Source of the DNA: Verticiella sediminum
Lineage (GTDB): Bacteria > Pseudomonadota > Gammaproteobacteria > Burkholderiales > Burkholderiaceae_B
DNA: 64,000 bases
NCBI RefSeq assembly: GCF_007558815.1
Contig: NZ_VLTJ01000007.1
Location: forward strand, 340,821 to 404,820
Direction: 5' to 3'
The notes under the pieces were generated by a model. That model searched no databases. It was given only the letters and a program-made list of their open reading frames with translations, and was not told where the DNA came from. Below are positions 25,006 through 34,243 of the stretch, piece by piece. A program made the position numbers and the translations under genes. The number at the start of each line of letters is the position of its first letter. Position 1 is the stretch's first letter.

Positions 25006-25920
25006 ATGAGCGACATGGTCAAGGACAAGGTAGTCATCGTCACCGGCGCCGGCGGCGGCATCGGCCGTGGCATCGCCCTCGCGATGGCCGCCTCGGGTGC
25101 CAAGGTCGTGTGCAACGACCTGGGCGTCGGCCTGGACGGCAAAGGCGGCGACGTCGGTCCGGCCCAGCGTGTGGTCGACGAGATCCGCGCGGCCGGCGGC
25201 CAGGCCGTGGCCAACACCGACAGCGTGGCCGGCGCGGCCAGCGCCAACCAGATCGTGCAATGCGCCCTGGACAACTTCGGGCGCATCGACGCCGTCGTCA
25301 ACAACGCCGGCAACCTGCGCGACCGCATGTTCCACAAGATGAGCGAGGAAGAGTTCGGCCAGGTGCTCGAAGTGCACCTGTTCGGCACCTTCCACGTCAG
25401 CCGCGCCGCGGCCAATCACTTCCGCGACCAGGAAGGCGGCGCCTTCGTGCACATGACCTCCACCTCCGGGCTGATCGGCAACTTCGGCCAGGCCAACTAC
25501 TCGGCCGCCAAGATGGGCATCGTCGGCCTGTCCAAATCGATCGCGCTCGACATGGGACGCTACAATGTGCGCTCGAACTGCATCGCGCCCTTCGCCTGGA
25601 GCCGCATGACCAGCTCGATCCCGGCCGAAACGCCCGAAGAGAAGGCCCGCGTCGCCAAGCTGCAGAAAATGGAAGCCGGCAAGATCGCGCCGCTCGCCGT
25701 CTACCTGGCCAGCGATGCCGCCAGCGAAGTCAGCGGCCAGATCTTCTGCGTGCGCGCGAACGAGATCATGCTCTTCAGCCAGCCGCGCCCGATCCGCTCG
25801 GTGCAGATGTCCGAGGGCTGGACGCCCGAGTCCGTCGCCGAGATCGCCATGCCGGCCATGAAAAGCAGCTTCTACAAGCTCGAGCGTTCGTCCGACGTCA
25901 TTTCCTGGGACCCGATCTGA
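25006..25920 (+). CDS. SDR-family dehydrogenase, MFE-2/3-hydroxyacyl-CoA dehydrogenase-like
   Basis: 304 residues. NAD site TGAGGGIGRGIALA, long insert after beta-2 (CNDLGVGLDGKGGDVGPA), NNAGNLRD, catalytic Ser in TSTSGLIG and YSAAK. The insert and the RDRMFHKMSEEEF block are typical of the (3R)-hydroxyacyl-CoA dehydrogenase domain of peroxisomal multifunctional enzyme 2 and its bacterial relatives. Residues beyond 240 form an extra C-terminal region. AGGAGA precedes the ATG. It probably oxidises a hydroxyacyl-CoA in the local beta-oxidation-like route. A strong terminator follows. Confidence 0.88.
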   Translation: MSDMVKDKVVIVTGAGGGIGRGIALAMAASGAKVVCNDLGVGLDGKGGDVGPAQRVVDEIRAAGGQAVANTDSVAGAASANQIVQCALDNFGRIDAVVNNAGNLRDRMFHKMSEEEFGQVLEVHLFGTFHVSRAAANHFRDQEGGAFVHMTSTSGLIGNFGQANYSAAKMGIVGLSKSIALDMGRYNVRSNCIAPFAWSRMTSSIPAETPEEKARVAKLQKMEAGKIAPLAVYLASDAASEVSGQIFCVRANEIMLFSQPRPIRSVQMSEGWTPESVAEIAMPAMKSSFYKLERSSDVISWDPI

Positions 25921-25984
25921 TCGGCTGCGCCAGGCGCCCCGCGGCCGGGACCAGCCCGCCGCGGGCGGCCCGTTCCGGTTTCGC

Positions 25985-26018
25985 CGCGGCGCCCCCTGTG
26001 GCGCCGCGCTGCTTTTTT
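25985..26018 (+). terminator. Rho-independent terminator after the SDR gene
   Basis: A 9-bp stem (25985-25993 with 26000-26008, core GGCGCC / GGCGCC) with loop CCCTGT, followed closely by TTTTTT at 26013-26018. It separates the thioesterase-SDR pair from the CoA transferase gene. Confidence 0.85.
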
Positions 26019-26030
26019 GGTCGTACATAC

Positions 26031-26050
26031 CGCCGCGCAAGAGCGCGGCG
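26031..26050 (+). promoter_or_regulatory. Leader hairpin just upstream of the CoA transferase gene
   Basis: CGCCGCGC-AAGA-GCGCGGCG, a perfect 8-bp stem with tetraloop, ends 18 bp before the ATG at 26069. It could affect translation or transcript stability, or be a second part of the upstream terminator. Confidence 0.4.
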
Positions 26051-26068
26051 CCTTACTGGAAACCCTTC

Positions 26069-27307
26069 ATGACCCAGCGTCTCGCCCCCCTCTCCGGTAT
26101 CCGCGTCCTCGACCTGTCCCGCGTTCTCGCCGGCCCCTGGTGCACCCAGAACCTGGCCGATCTCGGCGCCGAGGTCATCAAGATCGAGCGTCCCGGCGCG
26201 GGCGACGACACGCGCACCTGGGGCCCTCCCTTCCTGCGCGACGAGAACGGCGAGGACACCACCGAGGCCGCCTACTACCTGAGCTGCAACCGGAACAAGA
26301 AATCGGTGACGATCGACATCGCCACCGAAGAAGGCGTGGCCACCGTCAAGGAGATCGCCAAGATCAGCGATATCGTGGTCGAGAACTTCAAGGTCGGCGG
26401 CCTCAAGCGCTACGGCCTGGACTACGCCAGCCTGCGCGAGCTGAACCCGCGGCTGATCTACTGCTCGATCACCGGCTTCGGTCAGAGCGGCCCCTACGCG
26501 CCGCGTCCCGGCTACGACTTCATGATCCAGGGCACCGGCGGGCTGATGAGCATCACCGGCGAGCGCGACGGCCTGCCCGGCGCCGGCCCGCAGAAAGCCG
26601 GCGTGGCCGTGGCCGACCTCTTCACCGGCATGTTCGCGACCGTGAGCATCCTCGCCGCCCTGCAGGAGCGCAACCGCAGCGGCCTGGGCCAATACATCGA
26701 CACCGCCCTGCTCGACTGCCAGGTGGCGATGCTGGCCAACCAGAACCTGAACTTCATGACCTCCGGCGCCACGCCCCGGCGCGCCGGCAACGCGCACCAG
26801 AACGTCGTGCCCTACCAGGTGTTTGCCGCCGCCGACGGCCATCTCATCGTCGCCGTGGGCAACGACGGCCAGTATCGCGCCTACTGCAACGCCATCGGCC
26901 GCCCGGAGCTGGGCACCGATCCGCGCTACGCGACCAACCGCGGCCGCATCACCAACCGCGACGCGCTGATCCCCGTGCTCGAGGAGATCATGAAGACCGG
27001 CAAGCGCGACGAATGGCTGGCCAGGCTCGAGGCCGCCGGCGTGCCCTGCGGTCCGATCAACACCATCGACCAGGTCTTCGAAGATCCCCAGGTCAAGCAT
27101 CGCGAGATCTGGCGCACGCTGCCGCACCCGACCGGCGGCACGGCTCCCACCACGGCAAGCCCGATCCGCCTGTCCGAGACGCCGGTGGAGTACCGCAACG
27201 CCCCGCCGCTGCTCGGCCAGCATACCGAGGAAGTCCTGCGCGAGGTGCTGGGCTGGGATGCCGAGCGCATCGAGCGGCTCCTGGCCGGCCAGCGCAGCGC
27301 CGGCTGA
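26069..27307 (+). CDS. Class III (CaiB/BaiF-type) CoA transferase
   Basis: 412 residues. The family start is clear (PLSGIRVLDLSRVLAGPWCT, then LADLGAEVIKIERPGAGDDT), with SVTIDI, VENFKVGGLKRYGLDY and YCSITGFGQSGPYA. The catalytic Asp is D183 in VAVADLFTGMF. These enzymes move CoA between carboxylic acids, commonly activating a pathway acid. It lies behind a terminator and so probably has its own promoter. It completes a set with the thioesterase, SDR and acyl-CoA dehydrogenase. The substrate is not predictable. Confidence 0.92.
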   Translation: MTQRLAPLSGIRVLDLSRVLAGPWCTQNLADLGAEVIKIERPGAGDDTRTWGPPFLRDENGEDTTEAAYYLSCNRNKKSVTIDIATEEGVATVKEIAKISDIVVENFKVGGLKRYGLDYASLRELNPRLIYCSITGFGQSGPYAPRPGYDFMIQGTGGLMSITGERDGLPGAGPQKAGVAVADLFTGMFATVSILAALQERNRSGLGQYIDTALLDCQVAMLANQNLNFMTSGATPRRAGNAHQNVVPYQVFAAADGHLIVAVGNDGQYRAYCNAIGRPELGTDPRYATNRGRITNRDALIPVLEEIMKTGKRDEWLARLEAAGVPCGPINTIDQVFEDPQVKHREIWRTLPHPTGGTAPTTASPIRLSETPVEYRNAPPLLGQHTEEVLREVLGWDAERIERLLAGQRSAG

Positions 27308-27352
27308 GTAAGCGTACCTGCTGCCACAGCCCTTGCGTCGAGCAGCGATTCT

Positions 27353-27883
27353 TCAGCCCAGCACGGGCAACTGCTCGCGCACCCAGGCCGGCGCGCGCTG
27401 CCGGGCGGCATGGGTTTCGCACCACGGATACGGCAACGCGCCCACCCAGCCCAGCACCGCATCCTGGTGCTCCGGCGAAAACCGTTCCATGCGGGCGATC
27501 GTGATGCGCAGCGAGCGCACCTGGCCGGTGGCGGGCTCGAAGCTCCAATCGTAGCGGCCGTGGCCCAGCCGCACCACGCCGCTGCCCTTCTCCGTCATGG
27601 CGACCAGCCAGTCGCTGCTGAAGGCGCGCGCCCGGTCCACGTCCGGCGCGGCGCACAGGCACAAGGTATAGATGTTCTCGTAGCTCAGGTTGAAGCGCGA
27701 GACCAGCACGTCGGCGACGGCCCCCACGCCCTCCACCGTCGGCGGAAAGTCGATGGCATCGGTCTGCACGACCATCTGCAGCGACACATCCTCGATGAAT
27801 GCCGTGCGCAACAAGTGCGGACGGTTGCCGTCCTTGGCGTGGATGTAGGCCGAGATGGCCTGCGCGGGAGTCAAGGCGGGCAT
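27353..27883 (-). CDS. SnoaL/NTF2-like protein at the end of the isc operon
   Basis: 176 residues. The pattern AISAYIHAKDGNRPHLLRTA, then FPPTVEGVGAVADVLVSRF and GHGRYDWSFEP is that of an NTF2-like (SnoaL-type) small alpha+beta domain, the fold used by nuclear transport factor 2, ketosteroid isomerase and many lyases. No catalytic residues are assigned. ATG 27883 lies 4 bp after the iscX stop, so it is the last gene of the isc transcript. The open frame upstream belongs to another frame of iscX. Function unknown. Confidence 0.7.
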   Translation of the reverse strand: MPALTPAQAISAYIHAKDGNRPHLLRTAFIEDVSLQMVVQTDAIDFPPTVEGVGAVADVLVSRFNLSYENIYTLCLCAAPDVDRARAFSSDWLVAMTEKGSGVVRLGHGRYDWSFEPATGQVRSLRITIARMERFSPEHQDAVLGWVGALPYPWCETHAARQRAPAWVREQLPVLG

Positions 27884-27887
27884 GCGT

Positions 27888-28079
27888 TCAGACCTCGTCG
27901 ATCCAGGCCTGCTGGATGGCCTCGAGGACGCGCTCGCTCGAACGCTCGGGCGTATCGTCGAAACCCGGCAAGGCCAGCACCCAGGCGTGCAGGTCGGTGA
28001 AACGCACCGACAGCGGGTCCACGTCAGGGTGCGCATCCGCCAGCGCGATCGCGATATCGTTGACGTCGGTCCACTTCAT
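27888..28079 (-). CDS. iscX: IscX, Fe-S assembly modulator
   Basis: 63 residues. MKWTDVNDIAIALADAHPDV and DPLSVRFTDLHAWV, ending EAIQQAWIDE, is the whole IscX family. IscX binds IscS and iron and tunes cluster assembly. Its ATG shares one base with the fdx stop (TGATG), implying coupled translation. Confidence 0.93.
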   Translation of the reverse strand: MKWTDVNDIAIALADAHPDVDPLSVRFTDLHAWVLALPGFDDTPERSSERVLEAIQQAWIDEV

Positions 28080-28420
28080 CAGTGGTTCTCCTTCGCGTGA
28101 TTGATGGTGTAGCGCGGGATCTCGATCACCAGGTCCTCGTCGGTGAGGCGGGCCTGGCAGGACAGGCGCGAGGTGGGCGCCAGGCCCCAGGCGCGATCGA
28201 GCAGGTCCTCTTCGTCGTCGCTGGCGTCCTCGAGCGAATCGAAGCCCTGCTTGACCACGACATGGCAGGTCGTGCAGGCACACGACATCTCGCAGGCGTG
28301 CTCGATCTCGATATCGTGCGCGAGCAGGACGCGGCAGATCGACTCGCCCGCCGGCGCGTCCTCGATGACGGCGCCTTCGGGGCAGATGTCGGCGTGGGGC
28401 AATACGGTGAGCTTGGGCAT
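28079..28420 (-). CDS. fdx: Isc-type [2Fe-2S] ferredoxin
   Basis: 113 residues, adrenodoxin-like. Cluster ligands are C43, C49, C52 and C88 (HACEMSCACTTCH, then LSCQA). Fdx supplies electrons to IscS/IscU during assembly. Stop and start codons overlap those of iscX and hscA as TGATG. Confidence 0.95.
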   Translation of the reverse strand: MPKLTVLPHADICPEGAVIEDAPAGESICRVLLAHDIEIEHACEMSCACTTCHVVVKQGFDSLEDASDDEEDLLDRAWGLAPTSRLSCQARLTDEDLVIEIPRYTINHAKENH

Positions 28421-30282
28421 CAGGCGAGTTCGTCGAGTTTGCGGCCGGCCAGGGCCGCGCGGATGCTGCGGTCCATGCGGCGCGCAGCGAAGTTGTCGGT
28501 GGCGCGCGAGAGCGCGGCGACGGCATCGCGGATGCGCTGGACATCCTCGCCGCGCGCGGCTTCGCGCACGGCGCTCAGGCGGGCGTCGATCTCGGCGCGC
28601 TCGGCGGCGTCGAGCAGGCCGCCGTCGGCCGCCAGGGCCGAACTGACCGCCTCGTCCAGGCGCTCGGCCTCGACCTGTTCTTCGCGCAGCGCACGCGCGC
28701 GCATGTCGGATTCCGCGCTGCGCATGCCGTCCTGCAGCATGGCGGCCACTTCCTCGTCGGACAGACCGTAGGACGGCTTGACATTGATTGCCGCTTCGAC
28801 GCCCGAGGCCTGCTCGCGCGCAGTGACCGACAGCACGCCGTCGGCGTCGACCTGGAAGGTGACGCGGATGCGCGCGGCGCCGGCGGCCATCGGCGGGATG
28901 CCGCGCAATTCGAAGCGCGCGAGCGAGCGGCAATCGCTCACCAGTTCGCGCTCGCCCTGCACAACGTGGATCGCCATCGCGCTCTGGCCGTCCTTGAAGG
29001 TCGTGAACTCCTGGGCGCGCGCGGCCGGGATCGTGGTGTTGCGCTCGATGATGCGCTCGACCAGCCCGCCCATGGTTTCCAGACCCAGCGACAGCGGGAT
29101 GACGTCCAGCAGCAGCCAGTCCTCGCCCGGCTGGCCGTTGCCCGCCAGCAGGTTGGCCTGCATGGCCGCGCCCAGCGCGACCACCTGGTCCGGGTCCAGA
29201 TCGGTGAGCGGCTGGCTGCCGAAAAGCTCGCCGACAGCGCGCCGCACGAACGGTGTGCGCGTGGCGCCGCCGACCATCACCACGCCCCGGACTTCGTCCA
29301 CGCCCAGCGCGGCGTCGCGCAGCGTGCGCCGCACGGTGGCCAGCGTGCGCTTGACCAGCGGCTCGGCAAGCGCCTCGAACTGCGCGCGCGTCAGCGTCAC
29401 GCGCACCGGCGCGCCGTTTTCCAGGCGCGTCTCGAGCACCACCGCCTCGACCTCGGAGAGCGCTTCGCGCGCACTGCGCGCGGCGACCAGCAGGCCGCGC
29501 ACGTCCTGCGGCGTGGCGGCCGACACGCCGTGCTCGGCCGCCAGCCAGTCGACTACCGCGCGGTCCAGGTCGTCGCCGCCGAGCGCCGTGTCGCCGCCGG
29601 TGGCGATGACTTCGAACACGCCCTTGGACAGACGCAGAATGGAGATATCGAAGGTGCCGCCGCCCAGGTCGTACACCGCGTAGATGCCCTCGGCGGCGTT
29701 GTCCAGGCCGTAGGCGATCGCGGCCGCCGTCGGCTCGTTGAGCAGACGCAGCACGTTCAGCCCGGCCAGGCGGGCGGCATCCTTCGTGGCCTGCCGCTGG
29801 GTGTCGTCGAAATACGCCGGCACCGTGATGACGGCGCCCACCAGATCGTCGCCCAGCGCGTCTTCGGCGCGCTGACGCAGTTTGGCGAGGATCTGGGCCG
29901 AGACCTCAACCGGGCTGATTTCACCCTGTACGGTGACCAGGCGCAGCATGCCGCCCTCGCCGGCGAAGGTATAGGGCGACGCCACGGCTCGCGCCTCGTC
30001 CACGCCGCGCCCCATGTAGCGCTTGACCGATACGATGGTGTTGCGCGGATCTTCCTGCTGCGCGGCCAGGGCCTCGCGGCCGATGCGCACATCGCGCCCG
30101 GGCAGATAGCGCACCGCCGACGGCAGCAGCGCCGCGCCCGAGGCGTCGCAAAGCACCTCGGCCGTACCGCTGCGCACGGCGGCCACCAGCGAGTTGGTGG
30201 TGCCCAGGTCGATGCCGACCGCCAGGCGTCGTTGATGAGGAGCGGGCGACATGCCGGGCTCGGAAATCTGCAGTAGTGCCAT
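28420..30282 (-). CDS. hscA: HscA, Fe-S cluster Hsp70 chaperone
   Basis: 620 residues. It begins [20 protein letters not shown], as in other HscA, then the Hsp70 phosphate loops [14 protein letters not shown] and [15 protein letters not shown], and a substrate-binding domain from about residue 385 with a helical lid. It binds the LPPVK peptide of IscU and drives cluster transfer with HscB. Its stop overlaps fdx as TGATG; a 60-bp gap separates it from hscB. Confidence 0.96.
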   Translation of the reverse strand: MALLQISEPGMSPAPHQRRLAVGIDLGTTNSLVAAVRSGTAEVLCDASGAALLPSAVRYLPGRDVRIGREALAAQQEDPRNTIVSVKRYMGRGVDEARAVASPYTFAGEGGMLRLVTVQGEISPVEVSAQILAKLRQRAEDALGDDLVGAVITVPAYFDDTQRQATKDAARLAGLNVLRLLNEPTAAAIAYGLDNAAEGIYAVYDLGGGTFDISILRLSKGVFEVIATGGDTALGGDDLDRAVVDWLAAEHGVSAATPQDVRGLLVAARSAREALSEVEAVVLETRLENGAPVRVTLTRAQFEALAEPLVKRTLATVRRTLRDAALGVDEVRGVVMVGGATRTPFVRRAVGELFGSQPLTDLDPDQVVALGAAMQANLLAGNGQPGEDWLLLDVIPLSLGLETMGGLVERIIERNTTIPAARAQEFTTFKDGQSAMAIHVVQGERELVSDCRSLARFELRGIPPMAAGAARIRVTFQVDADGVLSVTAREQASGVEAAINVKPSYGLSDEEVAAMLQDGMRSAESDMRARALREEQVEAERLDEAVSSALAADGGLLDAAERAEIDARLSAVREAARGEDVQRIRDAVAALSRATDNFAARRMDRSIRAALAGRKLDELA

Positions 30283-30342
30283 AAGCCTGAAGACGCGCCG
30301 CCGCGCCGCGTTGCGGCCACAGCGACTCGAGAAATTGTAGGG

Positions 30343-30879
30343 TCAGGAGTGCGTGGCTTCGACCTGCTCGGCCAGGCGCTCCAGGAACATCCATTCGCGC
30401 ACGCGCGCAGCCGCAGCGGCCGCGTCGGGCGGACTGCCGTCCAGCATGCCCGTCACCTCGCGCTGGATGCGCGTACGGGCATCATCGATCTCGTCGTTCA
30501 GCGCATCCAGCGCGTCCGCCGAGCGCGTCTCGCGGGCCTCGTCGAGCGCCTCGCGCCATTGCATCTGCTGCATTAGGAAACCGGGCGACATGGCCGTGTT
30601 GGTTTCCGCGCCGACGTCCACGCCGGCGAGCTCGCACAGATAGCGCGCGCGCTGCAGCGGAGAGCGCAGAACGCGGTAGGCCTCGTTGACGCGCGAGGCC
30701 CACTGCATGGCCACCCGCCGTTCGGCTTCCGACGCCGTGGCGTAGCGGTCGGGATGCACCTTGGCCTGCAGCTCGCGCCAGGCAGTGTCGAGCGCGGCGC
30801 GGTCCAGCGCATAGCGGCGCGGCAGGCCCAGCAGGGCGTAATGATCGGCGTCGAAGTCGACGTTGAAGGGAATCGCCAT
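30343..30879 (-). CDS. hscB: HscB, J-domain co-chaperone
   Basis: 178 residues. An N-terminal J domain with HPD (QAKVHPDRY) is followed by a three-helix IscU-binding domain (QQMQWREALDEARE). ATG 30879 shares a base with the iscA stop (TGATG). It recruits IscU to HscA and stimulates the ATPase. Confidence 0.94.
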   Translation of the reverse strand: MAIPFNVDFDADHYALLGLPRRYALDRAALDTAWRELQAKVHPDRYATASEAERRVAMQWASRVNEAYRVLRSPLQRARYLCELAGVDVGAETNTAMSPGFLMQQMQWREALDEARETRSADALDALNDEIDDARTRIQREVTGMLDGSPPDAAAAAARVREWMFLERLAEQVEATHS

Positions 30880-31202
30880 CAGACCGTGAACGACTCGCCG
30901 CAGCCGCACTGCGCCTTTTCGTTGGGGTTGCTGAAGCGGAATCCTTCGTTCAGCCCCTCGCGCGTGTAGTCGAGCTGAGTACCTTCCAGATAGGGCAGGC
31001 TCTTGGGATCGACGAAGACCTTCACCCCGTGGCTCTCGAAGACCTCGTCGTCGTTCGCCGAATCGTCCACGAACTCGAGCTTGTAGGCCAACCCGGAACA
31101 GCCGGTAGTGCGCACGCCCAGGCGCAGGCCTATCCCCTTGCCCCGCCTCTCCAGATAGCGTTGGACATGGCGCGCTGCGTTTTCTGTCAAAGCTACTGAC
31201 AT
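30879..31202 (-). CDS. iscA: IscA, A-type Fe-S carrier
   Basis: 107 residues. The three conserved cysteines are C35 (TTGCSGLAY) and C99/C101 (QCGCGESF). It carries clusters or iron from IscU to targets. GGAGG lies 7-11 bp upstream of the ATG. 20 bp after iscU. Confidence 0.95.
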   Translation of the reverse strand: MSVALTENAARHVQRYLERRGKGIGLRLGVRTTGCSGLAYKLEFVDDSANDDEVFESHGVKVFVDPKSLPYLEGTQLDYTREGLNEGFRFSNPNEKAQCGCGESFTV

Positions 31203-31222
31203 GACGTGCCCTCCAACGGCGC

Positions 31223-31606
31223 TCAGGAAGCGTGCTTGGTGCGGTAATCCTCGACCGCCGCCTTGATGGCGTCCTCGGCGAGGATGGAGCAGTGGATCTT
31301 GACCGGCGGCAGCGCCAGCTCCTGCGCGATATGGGTATTGCGGATGTCGAGCGCCTGATCGAGTGTCTTGCCCTTGACCCATTCGGTGATCAGCGAACTC
31401 GACGCAATCGCCGAACCGCAGCCGTAGGTCTTGAAGCGCGCGTCCTGGATGACGCCGTCCGCGCTCACCTTGATCTGCAGCTTCATGACGTCGCCGCAGG
31501 CCGGGGCGCCGACCATGCCGGTGCCCACGCCGGCTTCGCTCTTGTCGAACGAACCGACGTTGCGTGGATTCTCGTAGTGGTCGATGACCTTGTCGCTGTA
31601 TGCCAT
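31223..31606 (-). CDS. iscU: IscU, Fe-S cluster scaffold
   Basis: 127 residues. Cluster ligands C37, D39, C63 and C106 are present, as is LPPVK (99-103), the HscA recognition peptide. AAGGAG sits just before the ATG. Clusters are built here using sulfur from IscS. 16 bp after iscS. Confidence 0.97.
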   Translation of the reverse strand: MAYSDKVIDHYENPRNVGSFDKSEAGVGTGMVGAPACGDVMKLQIKVSADGVIQDARFKTYGCGSAIASSSLITEWVKGKTLDQALDIRNTHIAQELALPPVKIHCSILAEDAIKAAVEDYRTKHAS

Positions 31607-31622
31607 GATGTACTCCTTAGCC

Positions 31623-32834
31623 TTAGTGTGCCGCCCACTGCACGGAATTCAGATCGATGCCTTCCTGCGCCATTTCCCAGAGCGGCGACATCTCGCGCAG
31701 CTTGCCGATGCGCTCCTTGATGAGGGCCACGGCGTAGTCGATGTGCTGCTCGGTGGTGAAACGGCCAAGCGTGAACCGGATCGAGCTGTGCGCGAGTTCG
31801 TCGTTGCGCCCGAGCGCGCGCAGCACGTAGGAAGGCTCCAGGCTGGCCGAGGTGCAGGCCGAGCCGCTCGAGACCGCCAGCTCCTTGATCCCCATAATGA
31901 GCGACTCGCCCTCGACGTAGTTGAAGCTCACGTTCAGGTTGTGCGGAACGCGGCGCTCCATGTCGCCGTTCACATAGACTTCTTCCATGTCGGACACGCC
32001 GGCCCACAGCCGGTCGCGCAGCGCACGGATGCGTTCGTTTTCGGTCGCCATCTCCTCGCGCGCCAGGCGAAAGGCTTCGCCCATGCCCACGATCTGGTGC
32101 GGCGCGAGCGTGCCGGAGCGAAAACCCCGCTCGTGCCCGCCGCCGTGGATCTGCGCCTCGATGCGCACGCGCGGCTTGCGGCGCACGTAGAGCGCGCCGA
32201 TACCCTTGGGGCCGTAGGTCTTGTGCGCCGAGAAGGACATCAGGTCGATCTTCTGCTTCTGCAGGTCGATGAGCACCTTGCCCGTGGCCTGCGCCGCATC
32301 GACGTGAAAGATGATGCCCTTGTCGCGGCAGATCTCGCCGATCTGGTCGACGTCCTGGATCACGCCGATCTCGTTGTTGACCGACATCACCGAGACCAGG
32401 ATGGTGTCCGGACGCAGCGCGCGCTTGAAGTTCTCGATATCGATCAGGCCGTTTTCCTGCACGTCGAGATAAGTGACTTCGAAGCCCTGGCGCTCCAGCT
32501 CGCGACAGGTGTCCAGCACCGCCTTGTGCTCGGTCTTGACGGTGATGATGTGCTTGCCGCGCTCGGCATAGAAGTTCGCCGCGCCCTTCAGGGCGAGGTT
32601 GTCGGACTCGGTGGCGCCGGAGGTCCAGATGATCTCGCGCGGATCGGCGTTGACCAGGGCAGCCACTTCGGCGCGCGCGTTCTCGACGGCCTCCTCGGCC
32701 TCCCAGCCGATGGCGTGGCTACGCGACGCAGGGTTGCCGTAGTGCTCGGTCAGCCAGGGAATCATCTTCTCGGCGACGCGCGGGTCCACCGGCGTGGTGG
32801 CGGAATAATCGAAGTAGATAGGTTGCTTGGTCAT
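31623..32834 (-). CDS. iscS: IscS, cysteine desulfurase
   Basis: 403 residues, group I desulfurase. The PLP-binding Lys is in [15 protein letters not shown] and the persulfide Cys in [39 protein letters not shown] is the normal start. It supplies sulfur for Fe-S clusters, thiamine and tRNA thiolation. Separated from iscR by 51 bp. Confidence 0.97.
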   Translation of the reverse strand: MTKQPIYFDYSATTPVDPRVAEKMIPWLTEHYGNPASRSHAIGWEAEEAVENARAEVAALVNADPREIIWTSGATESDNLALKGAANFYAERGKHIITVKTEHKAVLDTCRELERQGFEVTYLDVQENGLIDIENFKRALRPDTILVSVMSVNNEIGVIQDVDQIGEICRDKGIIFHVDAAQATGKVLIDLQKQKIDLMSFSAHKTYGPKGIGALYVRRKPRVRIEAQIHGGGHERGFRSGTLAPHQIVGMGEAFRLAREEMATENERIRALRDRLWAGVSDMEEVYVNGDMERRVPHNLNVSFNYVEGESLIMGIKELAVSSGSACTSASLEPSYVLRALGRNDELAHSSIRFTLGRFTTEQHIDYAVALIKERIGKLREMSPLWEMAQEGIDLNSVQWAAH

Positions 32835-32885
32835 ACTGCCCTCAAATCGGTTCCATGAACACGGTGCCTGCCGCGGCCTGCGCTG

Positions 32886-33401
32886 CTATGCGACGGTGGC
32901 CTGCACGCGCGGCGCGGTATCGCCCTCGCTGCGCTGGGCCAGCCGCACCGCATGCGCGTGCGACGCCGCCTCCAGCTCGCGCGTGCGCTGCTGGTCGGCC
33001 AAGTCCTGCAAGGACACGGAATCCAGGTACTCGACCATCTTGCGGTTGAGCGTGGTCCATAGGTCGTGCGTCATGCACGCGCCGCGACGACCGTCGTTGC
33101 CGCGCGTACAATCCTTCTTTCCCCCGCAGTCCGTCGCATCCAGCGGCTCGTCCACGGCGAAGATGATGTCAGCCACCGTGACCTCCCGCGCCAGCTTGGC
33201 CAGGGAATAGCCGCCGCCCGGCCCGCGCACGCTGTCGACCAGCTCGTGGCGACGCAGCTTGCCGAACAACTGCTCCAGATACGAAAGGGAAATGTTCTGG
33301 CGATCGCTGATCGCCGCCAACGGGACCGGACCGCTTTGCTGACGCAAAGCCAGATCGATCATGGCGGTGACCGCGAACCTGCCTTTAGTCGTGAGCCGCA
33401 T
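32886..33401 (-). CDS. iscR: IscR, Fe-S-sensing Rrf2 regulator
   Basis: 171 residues. A winged helix of the Rrf2 family (MRLTTKGRFAVTAMIDLALR, YLEQLFGKLRRHELVDSVRG) is followed by cluster ligands C92, C98, C109 and H112 (DCGGKKDC ... ACMTHDLW). With a [2Fe-2S] cluster it represses its own operon at type 1 sites, and two such sites lie upstream. I chose ATG 33401; the longer frame to 33476 runs through those sites. Confidence 0.96.
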   Translation of the reverse strand: MRLTTKGRFAVTAMIDLALRQQSGPVPLAAISDRQNISLSYLEQLFGKLRRHELVDSVRGPGGGYSLAKLAREVTVADIIFAVDEPLDATDCGGKKDCTRGNDGRRGACMTHDLWTTLNRKMVEYLDSVSLQDLADQQRTRELEAASHAHAVRLAQRSEGDTAPRVQATVA

Positions 33402-33406
33402 GGCAT

Positions 33407-33460
33407 AATTCCCGAATGATTTACTCAAGTATAGCGCGTACCCGAGTAAATTACTAGGGC
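33407..33460 (-). promoter_or_regulatory. isc promoter with two IscR type 1 sites
   Basis: Read on the minus strand, TATACT (33433-33428) is a good -10. Two sites resembling the type 1 IscR consensus overlap it: ATACTTGAGTAAATCATTCG continuing to GGGAAT (proximal), and CCCTAGTAATTTACTCGGGT (distal). The paired arrangement resembles that of the E. coli iscR promoter, implying autorepression by holo-IscR. Confidence 0.75.
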
Positions 33461-33532
33461 TTTCAGGCAAAAGCATCGCGCCCGCAGGCGCGACACACTC
33501 CGTCCGCAGGCCGGCGGAGCCGGCCTGCCGGT

Positions 33533-34021
33533 TCAGGCTGCCTGGTATTGGGTAGCGCGCTTGCGCACCAGCTCGAGCACGCCCTGGCAGGCGTCCGCAA
33601 CGTAGTCCAGCGCCTTGTTGAAGCCATCCGGGCCGCCATAGTACGGATCGGCCACGGTGGCCTCTTCATACTCGTTGGCGAAGCGCATCAACAGCATCAG
33701 CTTGTGCTGAAGGCCGCGCGGGCACTGGTGCTGCAGCGTGGAGAGGTTGTCCCAGTCCATGGCGAGGATCAGGTCGAATTCCTGGAAATCCTCCGGGCGC
33801 ACCTGGCGCGCGACGTGGCTGGAAATGTCGAAGCCGCGCTTGCGAGCCGCCGCCGTGGCGCGGGCGTCAGCGCCCTCGCCGATATGGAACGCGTGCGTGC
33901 CCGCCGAATCGGCGCGCACGAAATCGCTCAACCCGGCCTCGTCAACCATACGTTGGAACACAGCCTGAGCGCTCGGGGAGCGGCAGACGTTGCCCATGCT
34001 TACGAAAAGAACCTTGGTCAT
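33533..34021 (-). CDS. Low-molecular-weight protein tyrosine phosphatase homologue with Ser at the nucleophile
   Basis: 162 residues, family length. The P-loop should read C-x5-R(S/T)P with Cys as nucleophile; here it is VSMGNVCRSPSA, with S8 (codon AGC) in that place and C13, R14, S15 intact. The general acid D125 (DPYYGG) and the rest of the fold are kept. A Cys-to-Ser change normally abolishes catalysis but keeps substrate binding, so this may be a phosphotyrosine-binding pseudophosphatase, or a recent mutation. ATG 34021 or the adjacent ATG 34024 could start it. It stands alone between iscR and uvrB. Confidence 0.85.
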   Translation of the reverse strand: MTKVLFVSMGNVCRSPSAQAVFQRMVDEAGLSDFVRADSAGTHAFHIGEGADARATAAARKRGFDISSHVARQVRPEDFQEFDLILAMDWDNLSTLQHQCPRGLQHKLMLLMRFANEYEEATVADPYYGGPDGFNKALDYVADACQGVLELVRKRATQYQAA

Positions 34022-34056
34022 CATGGTGCAAAGTTTGAGGGAAAACCCGATATATT

Positions 34057-34077
34057 TCAAGCATTTTTTAAGCTTGA
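34057..34077. promoter_or_regulatory. AT-rich inverted repeat upstream of the phosphatase gene
   Basis: TCAAGC-ATTTTTTAA-GCTTGA, perfect 6-bp arms and a T-rich spacer, 36 bp upstream of the start. It is a candidate operator or promoter element. The rest of the 220-bp gap to uvrB holds no gene and no clear uvrB terminator. Confidence 0.35.
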
Positions 34078-34243
34078 TCGGCGATCCCGGGTGTTATACG
34101 TAAACCCTCGTTATGTTTGAGGTTTTCCGGCCTCGACCGGCGCCGCGGGCACCGGGAAACGTGGGTTTTCCCTTAGCAAGAAGCCGGCCAGACGCGCCCC
34201 GGCGCCCTGTCGCGGCGCTTCGCGCACCATGACGGTGCACCGC

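Noticed and set aside
32886..33401. Unusual Cys spacing in IscR (C98 to C109)
   Set aside because: Longer than in E. coli, but I recall the same extended loop in other betaproteobacterial IscR; not treated as novel.
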